From assembly GCA_041659565.1 (NCBI GenBank), contig JBAZXZ010000003.1, positions 62,001 through 126,000 of the forward strand: a stretch of 64,000 nucleotides of DNA. Direction: 5' to 3'. The notes under the pieces are model-generated. The model had not been told where the DNA came from and searched no databases. It worked only from the letters and a program-made list of their open reading frames with translations. The stretch is from Altimarinus sp041659565 (lineage in GTDB: Bacteria; Patescibacteriota; Gracilibacteria; BD1-5; UBA6164). Below, in pieces: positions 34,059-46,374 of this stretch. How positions within the stretch are numbered: the stretch's first letter is position 1; every line of letters starts with the position of its first letter. Position numbers and translations under genes: made by a program.

Positions 34059-35192
34059 ATGAGACAGAAAAAAGCAATAAAAAAAATATTATCCATATTA
34101 TCTTTAATTTTTGTTTTGTTTTTATTTTATAAGATAAATGACTTAAATTATACTAAACAAAAACAGATTCAAGATAGTTATGTAAATCATCCGGAAAACC
34201 TTCCTACAAGTGAGGTTGCTAAAATAACAAGCTTTTGATTTAAAAATTTAAGAGCTGATTTTTATCGGTTAAAAACAATACAATATATAGGATGAAATGT
34301 TTTAGCTGCTGAATATAAAAAATATCTTTATAAAATAATAGACTTAGTAAATAATTTAAATCCATATTTTGAACATCCTTATATAATATGACAATTATTG
34401 TTGCCTGATTATAATTATAGATATGAAAAATTGGATAATACAGAACAGCAAAAACATATAAATGAAGCTATAAGTATATGATTAAAGTGAATTGAAGTTT
34501 TTTGTAATAAAGAAAAAGTAGAGTTAATAAAAAATGAGTATGATTTATCAAAAATCTGGAAAAATAAAGAATTTGAAAATCCATGTCAATCTTACAAAAT
34601 ACCTTTTTACCTAGCTTATATATATTATTTTTATAATAATGATCCTATAAATGCAGCTTTTTATTATAAAGTTTCTAGTGCAAACAAGGATAGTTTGGAA
34701 TGATCAAAAATCCTTGCAGCAATTATGCAATGAAAATGATGAGATAGGGAAAAAGCTATATTTATGTTTTTAACACTAGCTCGTAGTGTTGCAGATGAGA
34801 AAAAAATAGAAGATAAAAATTGTTTAGCATTAGTTCAAGCTATATGACAAATTAAAGGTATTAATTGAGATATAATAAAAGAACTTGAAAAATCATTAAT
34901 TACAGTTTTTTGAAAATTTGATGAAAAAAAGGAAAAAGAGTTTTTAGATAGTAATTCTTGTCATAATTATGTAAATAAATCAGTTAGGGAAATAAATTTA
35001 TATTATTTAGATGAAGCTAACAAAAAGTATTTTAAAGATACTTGAAAACAAGCTAGTGATACAAAAGAATTATTTAAAAAATGATATATTGATTATATGC
35101 CAAAAGATTTTCAACAATATAAGGATTATTGAATAGTATATAAATTTAATTCAAAGACAGGTTACTTTGATTATGAAATGTGAGATAATTAA
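34059..35192 (+). CDS. membrane-anchored helical-repeat protein near T4SS
   Basis: 377 residues. One N-terminal membrane helix (IKKILSILSLIFVLFLFYKI), then about 340 residues of mainly helices with TPR-like spacing (for example KIPFYLAYIYYFYNNDPINAAFYYKV and EKAIFMFLTLARSVADEKK). No catalytic motif seen. It is the first gene of a plus-strand run with three VirB2-like proteins. A scaffold or assembly role in the envelope is plausible but inferred. An in-frame TTG at 34017 is a possible upstream start; ATG was chosen. Confidence 0.7.
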
Positions 35193-35202
35193 TTTAAAAA
35201 AT

Positions 35203-35622
35203 ATGATAAATAAAATAATAAAAAAGTTCTTTCTAGTGTTTCTTATATTTATAAACAGTTTTTTTGTTTTGAATGTTAATTGAGGGAATGTTAATCCAGA
35301 GAATGATTTTGCATCAGATCAATTTATTGTACCTATATGAGATATTACATGAAATATATGACATACTAAAATCGACTGAGCTACATTAGAAAAGAAAACT
35401 AATAATCTCCTTATATTAATAATTGAAATACTTATGGTTGCTATATGAGTTATAGCTTTATTTATTATTTCTATTTGAGCTGGGTATATGATATTTTATA
35501 ATTGAAATGAGGAATTCTTGAAAAAATGAAGAAATATGATATCCACAGGTTTTCTAGCTTTATTTATAGCTCTTAGTTCATATTATATAATGAATCTTGT
35601 TAGATATATATTGTACAATTAA
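35203..35622 (+). CDS. VirB2/TrbC-like small membrane protein 1
   Basis: 139 residues. Signal peptide (KKFFLVFLIFINSFFVLNVNG), a short extracellular part, then two hydrophobic helices joined by GYMIFYNGNEEFLKKGRNM: the TrbC/VirB2 arrangement (helix, glycine-rich turn, 'GNEEKxKKG' loop, helix). Such proteins form the conjugative pilus or channel. Ten bp after the preceding gene. Confidence 0.75.
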
Positions 35623-35649
35623 TTCTATATTATTAAAATTTCTTTATTT

Positions 35650-35997
35650 ATGAAAAAAATTATATTGTTTTTTATTTTAATAAGTTTAAAAGTCAATACT
35701 GTTTTGTGAGCAGATCCATACATAGAATGTGAATGACTTCCATGATGTAATGTTGCTAGTAGTACAAATGCATTAAGTTTTGTAAAAACACTTGTTGCTG
35801 AACTTATAAAATATGTAGCAGTAGTTGCTGTATTGGCTTTGATAGCAGCGGGATTTATGTACATTTTCTCATGATGAGAAGAAGAAAAAGTAAAAAAAGC
35901 CAGAAAATGGATTATCTGGTCCATAGTAGCGGTATTTATATCTATTTCTTGATATTTTTTGATAAATCTTATAAATGAAGCACAGATTAATATATAA
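35650..35997 (+). CDS. VirB2/TrbC-like small membrane protein 2
   Basis: 115 residues. Signal peptide to GADPY, a Cys pair (ECEGLPGC), then helix AELIKYVAVVAVLALIAAGF, loop MYIFSGGEEEKVKKARKWI and a second helix. Same architecture as its neighbours. Probably a T4SS pilin-like subunit. Confidence 0.78.
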
Positions 35998-36007
35998 TTT
36001 AAAAAAA

Positions 36008-36379
36008 ATGCAGCATTTTTTAACATCAATTAAAATATTATTTTTGTTAATTGTAAGCAATTTTGTATTTATTAACATTTTTGCATTTAATGAAAATAGT
36101 ATTGATCCTAATACAAATAGTATAATAAGTGTTTGATGATCTGGTTGATTTGATTTATTGGATAATATATTTTCATGAATTATTGACCATATTTTTTGAG
36201 TTTTAGCAGTTATACTTATAGGTGTTTTTATCTATGTATGATATCTTTTTATTACATCATCTTGAGATGAAGCACAATTTAAAAAAGCTTGGAAAACTTT
36301 TGTTTATGCTATTATATGAATAGTTATTATTATATTATCATATAGTGTAATTAAGCTTATTTCAACTATATGAATATAA
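36008..36379 (+). CDS. VirB2/TrbC-like small membrane protein 3
   Basis: 123 residues. Signal helix, Gly-rich linker SVGGSGGFD, then helix GVLAVILIGVFIYVGYLFI, loop TSSGDEAQFKKAWKTF, second helix. Third pilin-like gene in a row, 10 bp after the previous one, facing a minus-strand gene that ends 17 bp away. Confidence 0.78.
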
Positions 36380-36396
36380 AAAAATTTCAATACTTT

Positions 36397-36819
36397 TTAA
36401 GCATAAACCCAAGGAGCTATAAAATTTAAAAATAATCAAGAAAGGAGTAATAAAATTAATCAAAGAATAGTTTTTTGTATGTTATTTTTTGCATCTTCTT
36501 TGAGTTTTTCATTAAGTCATGCCATACTAAGCATAATTCAATTTACTATTATATATAAAACTCATGCAAGTCATGTAATAAAAGTAAAGTACTTAATAAT
36601 CTGTCATATTCATTTGTTTATTGATCAAAATCAGGTTTCTACTGTACATTCATATTGCATAGGCAGTTGAGTTTTTATATCATACAATGCGTCTGCAGGA
36701 ACTGTACAATCAACTCATGGTACTTTTGAAGGAACCCTTACTTTTATTGTACCAGCATAGATATCTGAATAAAATAAAGAAGAAATTATAAGAATTGTAA
36801 TAAGAAAAAATTTTTTCAT
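36397..36819 (-). CDS. VirB2-like small membrane protein 4
   Basis: 140 residues. Signal peptide MKKFFLITILIISSLFYSD, an extracellular part with two Cys (DCTVPA, YECTVE), helix IIKYFTFITGLAGVLYIIVNG, loop LNEKLKEDAKNNIQK, second helix. Last gene of the minus-strand run that starts at the TraG-like ATPase, 10 bp after the two-module protein. Closest in design to T4SS pilins. Confidence 0.72.
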
Positions 36820-36829
36820 ATAAAATTAA

Positions 36830-37714
36830 TTAAACAATAAATGTATTTATCTCAAGTAAGATAGTATAAGATGCTAAAAATATCAATGTTCACAATAATA
36901 TGTAGATAATTATATCTTTTGCTTTTTTTACTTTTTCTTTGTCTCCACCTGAAGTTATATAATAATATCAAGCTAAAGTTAAGAAGAATAAACCAATTAA
37001 AGGAGCAATAAAAAGTAATAAATTTGCAATAGTACTAAAAATACCAGCTCAGACTTGTATATTTCAACTAAATGCAAATCATCTCCATACCTCTATAAAT
37101 CATACTAATATCAATGCTATTATAGAATATAATATTTTCATTTTTGCCTCTCAAACAACTTTAGAATCTTTTCATCATAAAATTAATTTTATTCAAGTAA
37201 AAATAAATATAAATAAAGCGGTAAAAAATATCAAAATTTCTAAAAGTCATACAATATAATTTAAAAAAATACCAAATCATGATCATACTATTGTTCAAAT
37301 TCAATCTTCTGACCAGTTACTTGTATTTGAGGTATTTTTTTTTGAATTATTAAAAAAAGCTTCATATATAGTTCAAGGCATACTTATAAAAATTACTCAA
37401 ATTATAGAATACCAAATTTGTCTTTTTGCAGATTTTATTTTTTCTTCATCAGTTCACATAGACATAATCATTTTAGCTCAAGCATATACCATATAAAATA
37501 TAAAAATTCATAATAATATAGTTTTTATACTTGAAAGTATAGAAAATCAAGTAGTATTTATTCAATCTGTTAAACCTCATCCTATTGGATCTATAGAAAC
37601 AGTTTTTATGTCTCCACCATCAATTTTTATTACTCAAGCATATGACAAGCTTGGGTAAATAGAAATTAGTATTGATAAAATTATAAAAGATTTTAATATT
37701 ATTTTCTTAAACAT
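36830..37714 (-). CDS. two-module VirB2/TrbC-like membrane protein
   Basis: 294 residues. After a signal peptide there are about five to six membrane helices that form two copies of the helix-loop-helix unit: MVYAGAKMIMSMGTDEEKIKSAKRQ in the first half and LAGYYYITSGGDKEKVKKAKDI in the second, with a third related loop (GGKDSKVVGEAKMKI) between them. It looks like an internal duplication of the pilin fold. Possible membrane core component of the T4SS. Confidence 0.7.
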
Positions 37715-37746
37715 TTTAATTTAAATAAGAAATAAAAAGATTAAAT

Positions 37747-38675
37747 TTAACTTACATTTATTTTACTTCATTCTGGTCAGATAAAGAAAGTAAGAATTAA
37801 GTAACTTGTAACAAGTATAAAAATTCATATGAAAGCATATACTATTGTTGTTCTTCATTTTTTTAATTTTTCTTCATCTCAGTCAGCAAAAATTATATTC
37901 ACTCAAGCATACATAATCATAATCAAAGTTATGATAGCAACAAATCAATTTACCCAATTTATAAATTTTATAAACATAGTAGTAAATCATGAAAAACTAT
38001 TTTCTTTTTCAATTGAGATATCTCAAGATATTGAAATATTATATGTTCAGTAAATACTGGTAATTATCCTACTAGAAAAAATAACTAAAAAGATTCATAT
38101 AGTTGCATAAATAATTGAGTCTATTCATTTTTTTTGTTTTTCTTTTTCTCAATTAGAAGACAAAAGTCTTATAAAACTATAAATAGCAATAAGCATAAAA
38201 AATATAACTGCTAATGTTTCGAGTAAGTTTATAATAGGGATAAAAACATTACTTATTAAACTTGAAGCAAATGAAGATGCTCATTTATCAAATGTATTAA
38301 CCACAAAAGAATAAGATATTTGCATAACAAAAATTCATAGAGTTATCCAAATCAATCATTTTTTATAATTTTCAAATCATTCTTCAGAATTATCAAAAAA
38401 TAAATTATAGCAACTGCATAAAAAAGATTTTTTACATCTTTAGCTATTAATAAAATAGTATTTTTTAATCCATCAGCTCAAGACATTTCGCCTGGATCTA
38501 AAAATACATCGAAACTTTCAAATATACTTAAACGATCATTAGTTGCTCAATTAGTAACAGAGTTTATTTTAACTTGGGAATCTAAACTAACAGCATCTGC
38601 AGAGACAGTACTTATTAAAAATAAATTATAAGAAAATAATAAAATTATTATATATATAAAGATTTTTTTTAACAT
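37747..38675 (-). pseudogene. T4SS membrane protein gene with a frameshift
   Basis: From ATG at 38675 the protein reads well to AKDVKNLFYAVAIIYF, then in that frame reaches TAA after about 20 codons. The continuation (FDNSEEGFENYKKGLIWITLGIFVMQISYSF...) is in another frame down to TAA at 37747. The switch falls in a T-run at about 38397-38405 (minus-strand TTTATTTTTTGATAATTC). The combined protein would be about 309 residues with two VirB2-like helix-loop-helix units (ASNGEKEKQKKG-like and ADGDEEKLKKGRTT loops). Either a real mutation, a sequencing error in the homopolymer, or slippage. Confidence 0.75.
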
Positions 38676-38702
38676 AGGATTATAATTAATAATTATTATT
38701 AG

Positions 38703-41555
38703 TTATTGAGTTGATACAGTATTTAAATTTTCTCAACTTGGCTGTATTGGTATTTCTTCATTTTTTGCTGGAATATCATTATCAAGAGCTGTAATTCATA
38801 GACGAGCCTCGATTTCCATATCTACAAACTTCTTTTTTCTACCAAATTTTTTTCTAGAATACTCTTTTATAATTTCAGCAACTTTTTCATTTTTATTACT
38901 TTCATCCCAAATAGTTTTGAAATCAAAAGGACGACTCGATGCATTATCTATATTTAGTTTACAATAAGTTGTATAATTTGCAATTCAAATTATATCTTGT
39001 TGAGACAATAAAGGAGCATATTCTTTTTCTAGATATTCAGCATCTTCAGCTCAGACTTTGAAACTCATTATGGTTCATACATTTCAAAATACAGCATCTT
39101 TAATTGCAGGTTTTCATCATTTACCATATTTATCTCAACTTCATCCTATTTGAGCTATAAATTGATGAGCCATTATTAAAGCTAGACGGTATTTTCTCGC
39201 TTCTGATAATATCTCTCAGAAAGTATCTGTTGCAAAATTTTGAAACTCATCAACATATAAAAAGAAATCTTTTCTTTCATTTTCTGGCATATCAGCTCTA
39301 CTCATAGCAGCCATATTTATTTTAGACACAAAAATCAATCATAAAAGTTGTGCATTTAAAGCTCAGATTTTTCATTTAGAAAGATTAACTAGCAATATTT
39401 TTTTGTTATCCATTACTTCTCTTAAATTAAAAGCTGATTTAGTTTGTCAAATTATGTTTCTAATAGTAGTATTAGTTATAAAAGGACCAAATTTAGCAGA
39501 AAAATATGGAATCATTTCTTGTTTTTCTCTATCTCAAGTACTTGCATATTCATGTTCCCAAAAAGATTTTACCACAGGATTTTTTACTTTACTTACTTTG
39601 TATTTCATAAAAGCATCATCTACAAAAAGTCTTGGTACATCAATCAAAGTTCATCATTCTTCTTCATCTTCCATCAAAGTCAAAGCTCAATTACGAAAAT
39701 AATGTTGAATACGAGGTCAAAATACTTCATCACCAAATATTTTAATAAATATTTCAGTAGCATCAAGGGCTGCTCTATCCATTTCTCTTGATCTGGCTTC
39801 AGGTGTTGTAGCTATTATATCAAGTATATTTAATCACATAGGTCTTTCATCGTCTCCAGGATCAAAAACTATTACATCTTTAGCCCTTTCTTTAGGAATA
39901 TATTTTAATACATCTTCAACTAAATCTCAGTGAGGATCAATAACACAAACTCAATCTCAATTCCGTATATCTTGTCTAGCAATATAATTTATAAATACAG
40001 ATTTTCAACCTCAAGATTTTCAAATTATATAATGATGTCTTCATCTATCTTTTTTACTAAAATACACAGGAGTTTTTAAATTTCTATATTCATTCCATCA
40101 CATTAAAACTGCATCTTTAAAAACAGGAAATCCTCAAAGAGTTTTTTGTACTAATTTTTTATTTCAGACTTCATCTTTTTCTTCTAAGATAGTTGCTTCA
40201 GTAGGTTTTTTTAAATTATGAGGAGGAGCTAATTTTTTGTAATCTAACCATTTTATTAATGGTGATTTGTTATAATTTATATCAGGAAAATGGTACATTG
40301 TAGATATTTCATCTGTTGAATAAGTAGAGATATTTTGAAAAAATCATACCAGTTTATATTTAAATCAAAAATAAATAGCTGGTGTAAAAATAAAACTAAG
40401 TCAGTCTTCTCTAACTTGAGGATTATCAAGAGAATTATTGTATTCGTCTGTAAAAATTGATGCAGCTCAAACAATTGCATGAGTTCAATCCACACTTACA
40501 TCTTTTGAATTACTACTTACAATTATTCTTATTGATGCTTCAAAAGAAGGTTGACTAGCTGCTTCTCACATAATTTTCTGACTTTCAGTTTCAGCTTGAT
40601 TAAATATCTTATAAGAATCTCACGAACTTGCTCAAGGAGCATTTTTTGAATCTTTTATCATATCATCAGGTCATTGTATCATAGCGACTATAGGATTCCA
40701 TAAAAAATCTGCATAGGCAAATTTTTTCTTTTTGTTATATTGTCACTTAGATACAAGTCCAGCTGCTTTTTTGGCTTTATTGTTCCATTTTGATCAAACG
40801 GGTTTTATAACTATTTGAAAGATTGCTTTATCATCTACTCAAAGTCATCAAAATACATTTGTAAAGTTGTTCAGAGGATCATTTTCAAGATACTTGTAAG
40901 ATTTAATTGGAAACACATCATCATTTTCTTTTTGCAAGGAAACACATCTTAAATTATATCATTTTTCCCTTAGGTTTGTATATTCTTTATTTTTATCTAC
41001 TATTTTTACTTCAGCATCAGTATAAATAGAAGTGATTTCTTGAGATATAAGATTTAAAAAGTTTTTATAAGTAACGATAAAAAAAGAAACTTCTCATTTT
41101 TCATAAACAAGTTCAAGTGATATTTTTGCATAGTTAAACAAAAAATTTATTATTGATTCTCTAAATCAAATATCACTCATCTTGTGAATAGATTTATAAA
41201 ACATAGACATAATTCATATTTTTTCTTTAAAATCTTTTTTAGTTTCATGTTCTTTGTCTAATTTGCTATCATTTCTTGGAAGACTTATTTTTAAATAAAT
41301 TAGGTTTTTAGAATAATAAATTTCAAATAAAAGTCTTATTATTTTTACAATAATTATTAATCATAAAATAATTATTGTAATATAAAAAATAGACCATCAT
41401 AAATTTGAAAAAAAATCATAAATACCAGAAACAGATGATGGCTTATTTTCAACTGTTTTGATTACACTTGCTTGTGATTGTGATCAAATAAGTTTAGCAA
41501 AAGCTGTTGGAGCTGTTAGTAAAGATATTATAAGGATATAAAATAATTTATTCAT
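38703..41555 (-). CDS. TraG/VirD4-like type IV secretion ATPase
   Basis: 950 residues. Signal-like N-terminus, one membrane helix (IFYITIIILWLIIIVKII, about 53-70), a ~420-residue N-terminal region, then an ATPase core: Walker A IGKSGGGKSVF (about 510), CVIDPHGDLVEDVL, KILLVNLSKGKIG, Walker B FFLYVDEFQNFA (about 768), YRLALIMAHQF, MSFKVGAEDAEYLEKEYAP. This is the TraM-recognition/TraG-D-like coupling ATPase pattern common in CPR. It probably moves DNA or protein through the T4SS. First gene of the minus-strand run. Confidence 0.87.
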
Positions 41556-41626
41556 TTTGGATTGTTTTTATTTATATATTCTGTATAATTCTATCATAAA
41601 AATTCAAAAAAATCTAAGAATTATCT

Positions 41627-41656
41627 TTGACATTATAATTATATATTTTTTAATAA
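41627..41656 (+). promoter_or_regulatory. promoter of the SLH/protease-like gene
   Basis: TTGACA (41627-41632), 18 bp, TAATAA (41651-41656). The start codon is only 7 bases after the -10, so the transcript would be nearly leaderless if this box is right. Confidence 0.4.
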
Positions 41657-41662
41657 ATTAAT

Positions 41663-44134
41663 ATGAGAAAAAACATACTTTTATTGCTTTTAATAATAGG
41701 TATAAGTTTTTTAAATAATTTGTATGCAAATGAAGAAAAAACATCATCTATAGTAAAAATTATAACATATAAAGATATATTTTGAAAATATATAGAAAAA
41801 ACATCTTTATGAAGTGCTTTAATTATAAATAAAGATTGATATATATTAACAAGTTCTAATTCTATATGAGAAAATTCAGATTATATAAATATATGTTTAG
41901 TAAGTGAAGTTAATAATAAAACAGATTGTTCTTATACGGCTACATTAATTGAACAAAATGATAATTTATGAGTAGCTATTTTGAAAATAGATAGTAAAGA
42001 TATCTTCGGAAATATTGTAGATTTTTCAAAATTATCGTTTTTAGAAATTGATTACAATTATGAATCTAAAATAAAAAATGAAGTTTATATTTTATGATAT
42101 AATTTAATAGATTCAATTACTAAAGTTAAATCATTGGTAACAGATGTCTTAACATATGGTGATAATGAATATATAAAAACAGATATTTGGTCTTCGGATG
42201 GTATTTTTTGAAAAACTTTATTAAGTAAAGAGTGAAAAATTATTTGAATACAAAAATCTTTAACTTGAGAACCTATAAATAATTGGGATAGTTATATTAA
42301 AATTAATGGATTAAAATCTTTCATTGATAGTAATATAGCTAAAAATACTCCAAGCCAGGAATTAACAAATTTTATAGAAAACAAGAAATTACTTGATAAA
42401 GTTAATATAGATAAAAAAATAAGTGATTTGTTTTTTAATTTTTCTTTTCCTAATGATTATGAAGTAAAAAGATATTTCAAAGATAAAAATATTGTATTAA
42501 TACCAAACAAAAAAGATGAATCTCTAATAAAAAATCTAGAAGTTTCATTGGAAAAAATACCAAATATAAAAGATGAAAATGAATTTTTATCTTATCTAAA
42601 TAGGATAGGATTTTATGATAATATCACTCAAAAATTGGACTTCAGAAAAATAGGAGGGATAGATTTTTACATTGTTACGGATATTTTTAAAACAAATATT
42701 AGGGTATCAGAAAAAATCGATAAATATATAGCTAGAGTTTGAGAAAATAATGTAATTTTTTTAACTATAAATAAGCCAGTTTTTAATAACTCAGATAAAG
42801 ATGCAAAAGTAAAATCTAATCTTGATAAATTAATAACATCAATATCTTTTTATAAAGAAAAAATAAAAGACATAAAATTTGATTTTCAGATGAAATCCCC
42901 TTTTGTTACTATTTTAACTTGATCTATATTGAGTGAAAATCTTGGATTTTGATTAATGTATTATTGAAATTTATATGATTATTTCAAGATTTCTGTTAAA
43001 GAATTAAAAAAAGAAAATTGAAAATGAAAAACTATAGAAGAAATATATGAAAATGATACAAAAGGCATAGAATGAGATTATAAATCTATGATTAAATTTT
43101 TATGACATAAAGGATATATTTATTGTGATAATAGTTTTTTTGTGGCAAAAAATGAAGCTTGAAAAAAAATAGAACAAAGACTTTGTGTTATAAATATATA
43201 TGAAAATATTGTAGGAAATAATAATAAAGAGTATTATCTAAACTGAATTTTGCTTTCAGATAAAGATAAAATGATTGAAAATATTTGAAAAACAATAGAT
43301 TATTTAAAGAATAATTTAGAAATAAATAAAATAGGAGATTCTATTACAAAAATACCAAATATATATAATGAGATAGTTCCATTGAGCTTTAATGATATAA
43401 AATACCAATCAGATAATTATAAACTAATGTTAAAAAAACTTATAAAATATAATCTTATTGATGATTGATTTTATTTGAATCCTGATGAACCAATAAAGTG
43501 GGATAACTTTATTTATAACTATTTTAGATTTAAATATAATTATGTATTTAATACAAAGAATTGTATTTGAACAAATTATACTTGTTTTTATAAAAATAAT
43601 TATGTTGAAATAAACTGAAAAAAAACAAGTTTTTACAATGTCTTTAGAGAAATGAAAATACCATTAAATTATTATGTTGATTATGAAAAAGCAAATATTT
43701 TTACAGATTACATTGATTTAAAATTGGTTTGAGTAAAGTCTGAATTTTCGGAAGAATGGTTTAAAAAGTATGATAAATTAAAGAAAAATTCTGTTTATAA
43801 TGATATATTAGAAAAAGTTGATTTATTCTATAATAAGAGATTCTGAACAGATAAGAAAACTATTTATAATTTATTAGATGTTTCAGAAGATGAAGATTTA
43901 TCTTATTTTCAAACAAAAAATAGTTATTTTTCAAATATTAGTTTAAAAATTTTTGTAAGAGATTTATACAAAAAAGGGCAATATGATTTTTCTTCAAAAA
44001 ACAAAATTGATATTACTAAATGGTGTAGTTGAAATTACATTAATAAATGTTATAGAGTGATGACAAAATCTATGATGATTGATTTACTCGTTCCAAAAAT
44101 AGATTTTACAATTTTTGATGAGACTTTAGAATAG
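41663..44134 (+). CDS. surface protein with inactive trypsin-like domain and SLH-like segment
   Basis: 823 residues. Signal peptide to YANEE. Residues ~25-215 look like a DegP-type trypsin fold (GSALIINKDGYILTSSNSIG, DNLGVAILKID, SDGIFGKTLLSKEGKIIGI), but the catalytic His, Asp and Ser positions hold other residues, so protease activity is unlikely. A central region (about 240-420) is unrecognised. Around 590-640 VPLSFNDIKYQSDNYKLMLK and LIKYNLIDDGFYLNPDEPI resemble an SLH domain, which binds cell-wall polymers. Ends in TAG. Divergent from the TraG-like gene; probably envelope-attached. Confidence 0.65.
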
Positions 44135-44150
44135 TAGGGAAAAAAGGTTT

Positions 44151-45053
44151 TTATTTTAAGAATGATTTAATTATTTTAAGAAATGATATTACTTTATATA
44201 AAATTATATTATTTATCCAGATATAACTATCAGAAATTTTCACTATATCTTTTGTAAGTTTTAATTTAAAATCAGTTACTCATGCTAAACTTGAATTTAT
44301 TTCTCAAGGAGTTGCAATTCATAAAAAGTCATAATATTTACTTCAAAACTCTTTTGCTTTTTTTATTGCTGTCCATTGAAGTAAATAAGGAGCCATAAGG
44401 TTTCTGTAATTTATATCATTTGTAGAAGCTCAATAATAATAAATGCTTACCTCTTTATCAAATACAAAAATTCAAGCAGCAATTGGTTTATCGTTTTTGT
44501 AAGCTATTAATAAATTACTGTTTTTTATAGTTTTTAAAAAAGTTGTATAGTAGACATTTTTATTTCATGAAAAACCATCTCTAGAAGTAGTTTCCAGCAT
44601 TAAATCATAGAAGATTTTTATATTGTCATCTGACTTGTCTACTTCAACTACTTTGATTTCTTTTTTTTCGGCTAACTTAATATTATATCTTCATTTTGGT
44701 TTCATATCTGCTAGAATCTGTTCTGTGGTTTTTGATAAATCAATTATTGCAGTATATGGAGTAATAAATTTTTTGTAGTATCAATTTTTAAAATGTTTGT
44801 TTGAAAATATTTGTCTACTGCTAATTAAATTATATGTTTCCAGCTGAATAAATAGACATTTTTCTTGTCTACATAATTCTATTAATTTTTGTTCTATACT
44901 TGTTAATTTATCAATTCATAACAAAAAAAGTCCATATTGTCAAAAACCTATACTTCTTTTTTCTATTTGTAAATCATCCACAAATAATATTTTTTCAACT
45001 TGTTTTGATTTAACTAGCATTTCTCACCGATTTTTTTCTTGCCAAAAAGACAT
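44151..45053 (-). CDS. FemAB-family aminoacyl transferase
   Basis: 300 residues. GNAT-like FemX/FemAB pattern: LFIQLETYNL, YTAIIDLSKTTEQILADMKPKGRYNIKLAEKK (the KGRYNIK motif), FYDLMLETTSRDGF, IAAGIFVFDKEVSIYYYGAST, NLMAPYLLQWTAIKKAKEFGSKYYDFLGI. These enzymes add amino acids from aminoacyl-tRNA to the peptidoglycan stem or bridge. It implies the cell modifies its own murein. Convergent with the preceding gene (16 bp apart). Confidence 0.9.
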
Positions 45054-45118
45054 AAGATAATTAACAATTAGTAATTAATATTTACTTTTTTATATAATTT
45101 TTAATTTTAAAAATAATA

Positions 45119-46126
45119 TTACTTATTTCAAATTATATGTTTCACTGCATTTAAAGTAAGTTTTCTTCATCTTGGAGTTCTTTCTAAAAATCATATTTGA
45201 AGTAGGTATGGTTCAACAACATCTTCTAGAGTTGCTTCTTCTTCTCAGATTGCTGAGGCAATAGTATTTAATCAAACAGGTCAAGAATTGAAATTATGAT
45301 AAAGTATCTCAATATATTTTCTATCAAGATAATCAAGACCTAAATCATCTATTCATATACTTAAAAATATATCTTGTAATTCTTGGGCTTTATTTACATC
45401 ATGTCATATAGTATGATAATCTCTTACAACCTTTAAAAGTCTATTTGCTATTCTTGGTGTTCATCTTGATTTTTTTGAAACAAAACATAAAGAATCTTTA
45501 CATAAATCAAGTCAAAGTATGCTTGAATTATTTGCAATAATTTTTTCTATGTCACTTGAATCATAAAAATCAAGTTTCAATATATTTCAAAATCTGTCTC
45601 TTAGTGGCGAAGATAATGCACTTAATCTAGTTGTAGCTCAAACTAAACTAAATTTTTTAAGTGGTATTTTGACACTTTGTGCTCAAGTACCTGCTCAAAC
45701 CATAATATCTATAGTAAAATCTTCCATAGCAGTATATAAAATCTCTTCTATTTGAGGTTTAAGTCTATGAATCTCATCTATAAAAAGTATGTCTCAATCA
45801 TTTAAGTTTGAAAGTATACTTATTAAATCAGATTGTTTTTCTACAGCTGGTCCTGAAGTTGATTTTAGACTTGCTCACATTTCATAAGCAATTATATTAC
45901 TCAAAGTTGTTTTTCATAATCCTGGAGGACCATAAAAAAGTATATGTTCAAGAGTTTCTTTTCTTATTTTTGCTGATGATATAGAAACAGAAAGGTGTTT
46001 TTTTATAGAAATTTGTCATACATAGTTTTCTAGAGTTTTTGGTCTTAGTGAATTTTCTATAGCATTATTATCTGTATTTATAGCTTTAGGAGAAATAAAT
46101 CTTTCTTTTTTAACTGATTCAATCAT
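45119..46126 (-). CDS. ruvB: Holliday junction helicase RuvB
   Basis: 335 residues. AAA+ motifs: Walker A YGPPGLGKTTLS, Walker B LFIDEIHRL, sensor 1 LVGATTR, arginine-finger region SSPLRDRFG, and the C-terminal winged helix (EEEATLEDVVEPYLLQIGFLERTPRGRKLT). With RuvA it drives branch migration in recombination. RuvA and RuvC are not adjacent. Confidence 0.96.
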
Positions 46127-46374
46127 TAGTAAATAGTAAATATGTAATAATAAATTCTAATATAATAATAATCATAAAAATGTAATTGTAAAAGTATTTT
46201 ATATAATATATATATTAAAATATGATAATAATTTCGTCAAGTTTAAATTTAAACTAAATTTTAAAATCCAAATATAAATCCGTTTTTATAACTTACAATT
46301 TGGTATTAAAAAATTTCTTTCTTTTTTTAAAATAAGGATTATATTATAAAGTGTTTATTATTTAATTAATGCAT
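46127..46374. other. gene-free divergent region
   Basis: 248 bp, almost pure A/T, between ruvB and the lipoprotein gene. It must hold promoters for both. A TATTATAAAG-like -10 lies near 46343, but I see no clear -35 and no RNA gene. Confidence 0.5.

Noticed and set aside
35625..36078. Two overlapping minus-strand ORFs
   Set aside because: They lie across the VirB2-like gene at 35650-35997, which has a signal peptide and family pattern; the antisense frames have neither.
39403..39791. Overlapping plus-strand ORFs of 99 and 115 residues
   Set aside because: Antisense to the TraG-like ATPase core; no plausible product.
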